Origin: CAYLKS01 sp964384205 [NCBI: uncultured bacterium] | Lineage (GTDB): Bacteria > JAGOEH01 | Direction of reading: 5' to 3' | DNA length: 39,144 nucleotides | Assembly (NCBI GenBank): GCA_964384205.1 | Contig: CAYLKS010000025.1 | Coordinates: forward strand, 1 to 39,144 | Part shown: positions 34,833 to 39,144 of the stretch, piece by piece | Position numbering within the stretch: position 1 is the stretch's first letter | Layout: each line of letters opens with the position of its first letter | The notes under the pieces: model-generated | Told to the model about the DNA's origin: nothing | Seen by the model: the letters and a program-made list of their open reading frames with translations, nothing else | The model's database searches: none | Made by a program: the position numbers and the translations under genes

Positions 34833-35059
34833 TTACCATAAGATGTGCTCACTGTAGAAAAAAGATTTTTAAATATAATAAAATAGGCAAAGGCAGGATA
34901 TTGTATTGTTGGAAAGAAAGAATAAAAGAAGATTATACTAAAAGAGAAGGGGATAAGGTGTTGTGTGAATGTGGAAAATTGATTGGTATTGATGAAAAAA
35001 TTAGAATTAGAATGAAACAAAACTCTTTTATATATTCTGGACATATAAAAAATAAATAG
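34829..35059 (+). CDS. Small zinc-ribbon-like protein, unknown
   Basis: 76 residues. It begins MITIRCAHCRKKIFKYNKIG, with a CxxC knuckle; a second knuckle is CECGKLIGID (CxC), and a lone Cys lies in ILYCWKERI. Four cysteines spaced like this suggest a small zinc ribbon, with a basic surface (many Lys and Arg). Similar short proteins occur next to unrelated genes in other bacteria, so no function is inferred. Its ATG overlaps the end of the transporter by 4 bp (ATGA). It ends three bases before the convergent L,D-transpeptidase gene, with no clear terminator between. Confidence 0.65.
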   Translation: MITIRCAHCRKKIFKYNKIGKGRILYCWKERIKEDYTKREGDKVLCECGKLIGIDEKIRIRMKQNSFIYSGHIKNK

Positions 35060-35062
35060 ATT

Positions 35063-35794
35063 TTAGTAAATGAATATAGGAGAACCAATTTTTAAATAAT
35101 TAAAAAGTATTTCTATAGATTTTTTGCTTACTCTAATACAGCCGTGGCTACTATTTTTACCGAGTCCCCTCCCGTAATGTATTAATAATCCATCTCTTAA
35201 AACTATCTTATATTTGCCGAGCACCCCAGGAACTTTTCTAACTTTCAGTTTATCTTTATAGCTAAGATTATTATAGAATCTTATTGCATCAATATAGTCG
35301 AGATGTTTTGGAATCTCTATAAATTGTTTGGGAATAGGCAAATTTTTCTCTGTCCAAAACCAATCTGGTCTGATCCACCACGGATTTGATATTTTTTTTA
35401 TAACTGAGAATTCAGTTTTTGGTGTAGAAAAATTAAAATTTTTCCCTTTTATTAATATACTTCCTTTTCCACTACCAAATATATCACTGTATATCACATA
35501 ATTTTTTTTCATTAGATAAAAGGTATGTGTTGAGACATCTAATACAAGATAATATTCATCGGTATTTATTGCTTCTTTATTCATTTTCAGAAAGTTATAA
35601 ATTAGTTTTAAGCTGTCAGCTTTTCTTCTATATTTATAAACTAATATTGAATACTGATTCAATCTCTTTTGTTTGATATTATAAATTTTAATTAGTTCTT
35701 TTAAGTTTTGATAATATAAAAATGATATTATTCCTATTAATAATATCAAAAGAAAGATAAAAGATAGTAGATAATAAATAAATTTATTGTTCAT
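35063..35794 (-). CDS. Membrane-anchored L,D-transpeptidase (YkuD domain)
   Basis: 243 residues. The N-terminal membrane anchor (about 5-27) is followed by a coiled-coil segment (about 30-70). The YkuD domain (about 80-243) begins YLVLDVSTHTFYLMKKN. The catalytic set is in LIHYGRGLG and SSHGCIRVSKKSIEILF (His, then SHGCxR with nucleophilic Cys). Enzymes of this type cross-link peptidoglycan through meso-diaminopimelate residues or attach proteins to it, in the periplasm. It is transcribed divergently from the pseudo-receiver gene. The insertion PWWIRPDWFWTEKN is typical of the subgroup. Confidence 0.9.
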   Translation of the reverse strand: MNNKFIYYLLSFIFLLILLIGIISFLYYQNLKELIKIYNIKQKRLNQYSILVYKYRRKADSLKLIYNFLKMNKEAINTDEYYLVLDVSTHTFYLMKKNYVIYSDIFGSGKGSILIKGKNFNFSTPKTEFSVIKKISNPWWIRPDWFWTEKNLPIPKQFIEIPKHLDYIDAIRFYNNLSYKDKLKVRKVPGVLGKYKIVLRDGLLIHYGRGLGKNSSHGCIRVSKKSIEILFNYLKIGSPIFIY

Positions 35795-35802
35795 AGCTTT
35801 TT

Positions 35803-35818
35803 TGGTATATTTTTTGCA
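35803..35818 (+). promoter_or_regulatory. Sigma-54 (-24/-12) promoter of the pseudo-receiver gene
   Basis: TGGTATATTTTTTGCA has the GG and GC blocks exactly 12 bases apart, and fits TGGYAY-N5-TTGCA. Transcription would start near 35829, giving a 26-base leader that ends with AAAGGAG before the ATG. It is the same class and close in sequence to the element upstream of flgB. Confidence 0.7.
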
Positions 35819-35854
35819 TAGTTTTTATATTGTTGAATATTGAAAGGAGTGATT

Positions 35855-36268
35855 ATGGATAATATACTATTAGTAGAACGAGATTCTTTTTTTGCTGACA
35901 TATTTTCATCGCTTTTAGAATTTTATGACTTAGAATTTGTTAAGTGTACCAATCCTGAGCTAATTCCTGATTTTTTTGAGCGTGCATTATATAAAGTCAT
36001 TTTAGTTAATTTTAAAGATTCTAACGACGACATTGTTTTTAATTTAAATAAAATTGTAAATTACAAACCAAAGATAGTGATCCTTCATAATTATTACGAT
36101 AAAGCTTTAGAGGAAGAGCTTTTCTTTGATTACGTTTATGCATATTTAATTAAACCCAAAGGCATCATCCATCTTAAGGATATATTATATACCCTCTTTG
36201 ATAAAAAAATAGCAGCAAGACGGAAAAAGAAGATTGTAAATAAAGTTAAACGGGTTGCTAATTATTAG
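35855..36268 (+). CDS. Degenerate response-regulator receiver protein with basic tail
   Basis: 137 residues from the ATG at 35855 (AAAGGAG upstream; an in-frame ATG five codons earlier is not used). The fold reads as a receiver domain: beta1 NILLVERDSFF, beta3 KVILVNFKDS, beta4 KIVILHNYYD, and beta5 AYLIKPKG. The phosphorylation-site Asp is replaced by Asn52, one of the acidic-pocket Asps is Arg9, and the switch Ser/Thr position is His78; only the Lys at about 100 remains. It should not be phosphorylated normally. A tail of about 25 residues is very basic (AARRKKKIVNKVKRV). A sigma-54 promoter suggests co-regulation with motility. The 3' end overlaps the convergent phasin-like gene by 11 bp. 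Confidence 0.7.
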   Translation: MDNILLVERDSFFADIFSSLLEFYDLEFVKCTNPELIPDFFERALYKVILVNFKDSNDDIVFNLNKIVNYKPKIVILHNYYDKALEEELFFDYVYAYLIKPKGIIHLKDILYTLFDKKIAARRKKKIVNKVKRVANY

Positions 36269-36578
36269 AATCGGTCTCTGATTGCTGTATATTTAATTTT
36301 TTTTCCAGTTCTTCTATACGAGTTTTTAATTCCTCAAATTCCGTGCGACTTGGGACTTTTATTTGTTCAATAGCTTCTTTAACATAATTTTCTATTTTAG
36401 TCTTAACCTCTTTTGTATTTTGTTCTATTTTATCCATAAGTTCTTTTATAGCTTGAGATCTTTGATTTTCTTCCAACTCTCCACGTTTAATAAGATCATC
36501 TACAATTTCTTCTGCTTTGTCTATTGTAACGCCTATTAATCCCAATCCTACGAGGGTCGCTTTTCTTAAGAATCCCAT
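36258..36578 (-). CDS. Phasin-like / polyhydroxyalkanoate granule-associated small helical protein
   Basis: 106 residues. A glycine-rich hydrophobic N-terminus (MGFLRKATLVGLGLIGVTID) is followed by a long amphipathic helix (about 20-100) with KAEEIVDDLIKRGELEENQRS, the pattern of the short phasin-superfamily proteins of anaerobes. The tail is a coiled coil, FEELKTRIEELEKKL. Phasins coat storage granules, but many relatives have no known granule link. AAGGAGG lies 6 bases before the ATG. Upstream (36579-36660) there is a TAACGTTA palindrome (36648-36655) and an AGGT...ACCT repeat but no sure promoter. Confidence 0.7.
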   Translation of the reverse strand: MGFLRKATLVGLGLIGVTIDKAEEIVDDLIKRGELEENQRSQAIKELMDKIEQNTKEVKTKIENYVKEAIEQIKVPSRTEFEELKTRIEELEKKLNIQQSETDSNN

Positions 36579-36660
36579 CTTAATCCTCCTTCTTTTAATT
36601 AAGTTAGTTTTTTAGGTATACATTCACCTGTTTAATTTTTTGTAATTAGTAACGTTAAGG

Positions 36661-36771
36661 TTAATAAATAAAATTTTTACTAACATTTTGATGGTATGCA
36701 AAATTGTCGAAGGCAATTTCGGTAAAGCATAGTAAACTATTTCGTCTGTTGTTGTACACTGCGTTTATTAA
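36661..36771 (-). pseudogene. Possible remnant of an IS3-type transposase C-terminus
   Basis: A minus-strand frame of 36 codons, lacking a start, reads INAVYNNRRNSLLCFTEIAF with DN next. It aligns with the IS3-family tail 'YNN.R.HSSLGY.TP.EFEN' if two residues are missing after YNNRR; the Tyr, Asn, Arg and Ser-Leu, T and F(D/E)N positions match. It ends in TAA at 36661. It stands directly downstream of the TauE/SafE fragment. No inverted repeats were found. Weak evidence from one short match. Confidence 0.3.
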
Positions 36772-36789
36772 ATTGTTTCATGTTGAAAT

Positions 36790-36978
36790 CTACATTTTTA
36801 CAATTGCCTGTGAAAATAAAACAGAAGAAACTACCACAGGGGAATCAAATCCTGCAATAATAAGAACAGGTAAAGTAATTTTTTCATAAAGCATTCCTAA
36901 TAATGAATCTATAATTTCGCATACAAAAGCTATAAATAACACTAATATTACTTCAATATTCAATCTATTCTTTACCAT
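36790..36978 (-). pseudogene. Truncated TauE/SafE-type (sulfite exporter family) membrane protein fragment
   Basis: A 62-codon frame, starting with an ATG at 36978, reads VLFIAFVCEIIDSLLGM and then ITLPVLIIAGFDSPVVVSSV with LFSQ after it. This resembles the first repeat of TauE/SafE exporters ('E.IDSSLGMGYG....P.LL..GF.P...VP.VL.SQ'). The full family is about 240-270 residues, so only the first quarter is present; it ends in TAG, and the following sequence has no further TauE/SafE match. The Gly and Thr of the conserved GYGT motif are lost (GMLYEK). The upstream region (36979-37015) is TA-rich and may hold a promoter. I read it as a disrupted gene, not a real small protein. Confidence 0.5.
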
Positions 36979-37053
36979 ACCTATATATAATATATATATA
37001 AAGTATATATAAAAAGCAAAGATATTTTAAAAATTTTTTAAAAATTAATTTAT

Positions 37054-37098
37054 GCAGAGCGAATCATAGACAAATGCGCCCTAAAAGATCCGCTCCGC
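37054..37098 (-). terminator. 12-bp hairpin downstream of the flavin oxidoreductase
   Basis: In minus-strand RNA, 37087-37098 and 37054-37065 form a continuous 12-bp helix including two G-U pairs, with a 21-base loop. On the plus strand the two wobble positions become A-C mismatches, so the structure is specific to the minus strand. It lies 22 bases after the stop codon of the oxidoreductase. It is followed only by AT-rich sequence with a T5 run about 10 bases on, so it is more likely a 3' UTR stem or weak terminator than a strong one. Confidence 0.5.
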
Positions 37099-37119
37099 AA
37101 TATTAAAATTCTTTATTAA

Positions 37120-38979
37120 TTATAATTTTTTTGCTACTTCATAAGCGTCCCTAATAGCAGTTTGTGCATTGCCAACCTGCTTTGCATCACCTATTACATA
37201 TACAGGAATTTTACCAGATAAAGCTCCTTCCAATGGATTATAACTTTTCATACCTGCAGTAACAATTATATAATCAACACCTGTAATAGTACCATTTTTC
37301 TTGCCTTCTACATAAACTTTATCGCCTTCAACTTTTGTAACTTTAGTATCTGTATAAATTTTAACAGGTTTATTTTTAAAACTATTAAGTGTAATTGTTT
37401 TTTCTATCATTTCCATGCCACGAGCTATTTCAGATAACATTTCAATAATTACAACTTCATTATTATTTTCTACTAAATTATGTGCTACTTCTATACCAAT
37501 AAGGCCTCCTCCTATAATTACAACTTTACTATTTGTGACCATATTATCTTTTTCAAGGACTTCAGCCCACATATATTTATCCAGTCCTGGAACCGGAGGC
37601 ACAAAAGGTTTAGAACCTGTTGCTATAACGACTCCGTCATAATTTTTAGATAAAAGTTCATTACTACCTGCTTCTTGATAAAAAATATTAATGACATAAT
37701 GTTCCAATGCTTTTTTATAATAATCTACTAAAAGAGATAAAGAATTTTTACCAATTGGCAAAGCAGCGAGGTTAAATTGTCCACCCAATCTATTTTTTTC
37801 ATAAAGATCCACATTATGGCCTTTTCTTTTTAATGTAAGCGCAGCTTCCATTCCTGCCAGACCACCACCAACAACAGCATACTGTTTTGGTTCTTTTGCC
37901 ACTTCAAGAGGTTCTGTTTTCATACCAACTTCAGGATTTGCAAGACATTGAAGTTCCTGGCCTGATTTTACTCCACCAAGACAACCAGCAGCACATGCTA
38001 AACAAGGTCTTACTACTCCCTCTTCATTACCTAAATATTTTCCTATAAAATTAGGATCCGCAACTAAAGCTCTTCCTACAGCAATATAATCTGCTGAATA
38101 TTCATTTTTTAAATTTTCTATATCTTCAAAACTATTTATTCTTCCAACAAAAATTACAGGTATATTTATATTTTCTTTTATCTTTTTTGCCAATTCCCAT
38201 GTTTTTCCCTTAGGAATAAACATATGCTGAAAAAACCATGGTGGTGTTGAACATATACTACCAGCAGATACATGTATTGCATCAACTCCATTTTGCTCTA
38301 AAATCTTAGAAAATTCAATCATTTCAGGTAATTTTATACCATTAGGAATTATCTCATCACCACTTATCCTGACAATTATTGGTAAATCTACAGCCTTTTT
38401 AACTGCTTGTAAAACTTCTAATGGAAATTTTATTCTATTTTCAAAATCCCCACCATATTCATCTGCTCTATCATTAATAAAAGCTGAAATAAACTGAGCA
38501 AATAAATATCCATGCCCATATTGTAATTCTATAAAATCAAAATTGGCTTTTTGGGCTCTTATAGCTGCATCAACGAAAAGATTTATAACTTTATCCATAT
38601 CTTCTCGAGTCATTCTCTTAGGGGCTGCTCCACCATTTTCACATGGCTTATCAGTAGAAGATACAAAATAATTATTTGGAATTTTAGGATTTGCCATTCT
38701 ACCAGGGTGATTAAGATGCGCTATAACCTTTGCACCTGATTCATGTATAGTTTCAACCAATTTTTGCAATCCCTCTATTTTATCATCATCATCAATTCCC
38801 AACTGTGTAGGGATTTCACGCAAGCCTTTATCTATATAGAGTGGCTCAAGAGTAACAGCTCCTAAATAATTGCTTCTTTTAGTATAAAAATTTATATGCT
38901 TATCATTTACATAACCATCACGAGTACAATATCCTAATTTTATAGGAGCAAATATAAAAGGATTTCTTAATTCAATCAT
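37120..38979 (-). CDS. NADH:flavin oxidoreductase, FadH (2,4-dienoyl-CoA reductase)/Old Yellow Enzyme family
   Basis: 619 residues. An FMN barrel (about 1-330) has NPFIFAPIKLGYCTRDGYV, AHLNHPGRMANP, QYGHGYLFAQFISAFINDR and FVGRINSFEDIE. The [4Fe-4S] motif is CLACAAGC (C-x2-C-x3-C) then eleven residues to Cys in LQCLANPE. The C-terminal half has FAD/NAD(P) dinucleotide folds AVVGGGLAGMEAAL and VVIIGGGLIGIEVAH. Relatives reduce dienoyl-CoA or enoate C=C bonds. The substrate here is not determined. AAAGGAGG, with 7 bases before the ATG at 38979, is an excellent ribosome site, and a separate promoter is upstream, so it is likely a one-gene unit. Confidence 0.92.
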   Translation of the reverse strand: MIELRNPFIFAPIKLGYCTRDGYVNDKHINFYTKRSNYLGAVTLEPLYIDKGLREIPTQLGIDDDDKIEGLQKLVETIHESGAKVIAHLNHPGRMANPKIPNNYFVSSTDKPCENGGAAPKRMTREDMDKVINLFVDAAIRAQKANFDFIELQYGHGYLFAQFISAFINDRADEYGGDFENRIKFPLEVLQAVKKAVDLPIIVRISGDEIIPNGIKLPEMIEFSKILEQNGVDAIHVSAGSICSTPPWFFQHMFIPKGKTWELAKKIKENINIPVIFVGRINSFEDIENLKNEYSADYIAVGRALVADPNFIGKYLGNEEGVVRPCLACAAGCLGGVKSGQELQCLANPEVGMKTEPLEVAKEPKQYAVVGGGLAGMEAALTLKRKGHNVDLYEKNRLGGQFNLAALPIGKNSLSLLVDYYKKALEHYVINIFYQEAGSNELLSKNYDGVVIATGSKPFVPPVPGLDKYMWAEVLEKDNMVTNSKVVIIGGGLIGIEVAHNLVENNNEVVIIEMLSEIARGMEMIEKTITLNSFKNKPVKIYTDTKVTKVEGDKVYVEGKKNGTITGVDYIIVTAGMKSYNPLEGALSGKIPVYVIGDAKQVGNAQTAIRDAYEVAKKL

Positions 38980-39069
38980 CTTCTGTCCTCCTTTGTTTAA
39001 TTCTTTTTGATTGAAAGTTTAATACTTAACTAAAATTTGTAGAAGGCTCGTTTGCATATACTCAAGTCT

Positions 39070-39098
39070 ATATTATATTGATTATTTGATACTGTCAA
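39070..39098 (-). promoter_or_regulatory. Sigma-70-type promoter of the flavin oxidoreductase
   Basis: On the minus strand TTGACA (39093-39098) precedes TATAAT (39072-39077) by 15 bases, or TAATAT (39070-39075) by 17 bases; the second has the usual spacing. Start of transcription near 39063 would give a leader of roughly 80 bases. A TTGAC...ATCAA half-palindrome at the -35 is 13 bases, one less than an FNR-type box. Confidence 0.6.
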
Positions 39099-39144
39099 CT
39101 ATTTTTTGATTAAATTATTAATTTTTATTAAAATTTTATTCCCT

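Noticed and set aside
36704-36889. 61-codon plus-strand frame in the 36.6-37.0 kb region
   Set aside because: No ribosome site or recognisable domain; it is antisense to the TauE/SafE and transposase-like remnants.
39086-39098. FNR/CRP-type palindrome TTGAC...ATCAA in the oxidoreductase promoter
   Set aside because: The half-sites are one base too close for the TTGAT-N4-ATCAA form and overlap the -35 hexamer, which explains the TTGAC part.
1-39144. CRISPR arrays, prophage or defence islands
   Set aside because: No regularly spaced direct repeats, integrase, capsid, terminase or restriction-type genes were seen in the window.

Overview
The window comes from an AT-rich, flagellated, Gram-negative-type (diderm) bacterium. 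It is very low in G+C by eye (roughly 27-30%), with genes that overlap or abut and clear AAGGAG-type ribosome binding sites. The diderm inference rests on the Pst/PhoU set, an FadH-type flavin oxidoreductase, UvrA, a sigma-54-type flagellar promoter and a phasin-like protein. The mix fits a low-GC group such as Deferribacterota, but that placement is a guess without a search.

Left third (1-9990, minus strand): one long flagellar basal-body and export operon, read from right to left as flgB, flgC, a lytic transglycosylase, fliE, fliF, fliG, fliH, fliI, fliJ, a small membrane coiled-coil protein, a MotE-like protein, and the N-terminal 696 codons of a FliK-like hook-length protein that runs off the left edge. 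A -24/-12 (sigma-54) element lies just upstream of flgB.

10156-16207 (minus strand): a Cache-HAMP chemoreceptor, then the phosphate module pstS-pstC-pstA-pstB-phoU. A Pho box of 11-bp-phased TTAACA repeats lies upstream of pstS.

16222-24338 (minus strand): a six-gene run with a good sigma-70 promoter. It holds two unrecognised genes, a LOG-family hydrolase, PolX, a large protein with ACT-like segments, and UvrA.

24523-31055 (plus strand): surE, pcm-like, yqaA-like, tRNA-Pro(CGG), an RlmD/RumA-type rRNA methyltransferase and a glycosyltransferase. A separately promoted OPT-family transporter follows, ended by a textbook terminator.

31122-35059 (plus strand): about 475 bp with no recognised gene, then a promoter and a cobalamin (B12) riboswitch with an attenuator-like hairpin. 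Behind it lies a three-gene translationally coupled unit: a single-chain SucC-SucD fusion, an EamA transporter and a small zinc-ribbon protein. This is the most unusual arrangement in the window, because B12 control of a succinyl-CoA synthetase-type enzyme is not a standard regulon assignment.

35063-39144: an L,D-transpeptidase, a degenerate receiver-domain protein behind a second sigma-54-type promoter, a phasin-like protein, a decayed patch (TauE/SafE fragment plus a possible IS3-type transposase tail), a strand-specific RNA hairpin, and an FadH/OYE-type flavin oxidoreductase with its own promoter. No CRISPR array, intact insertion sequence, rRNA or prophage was seen.
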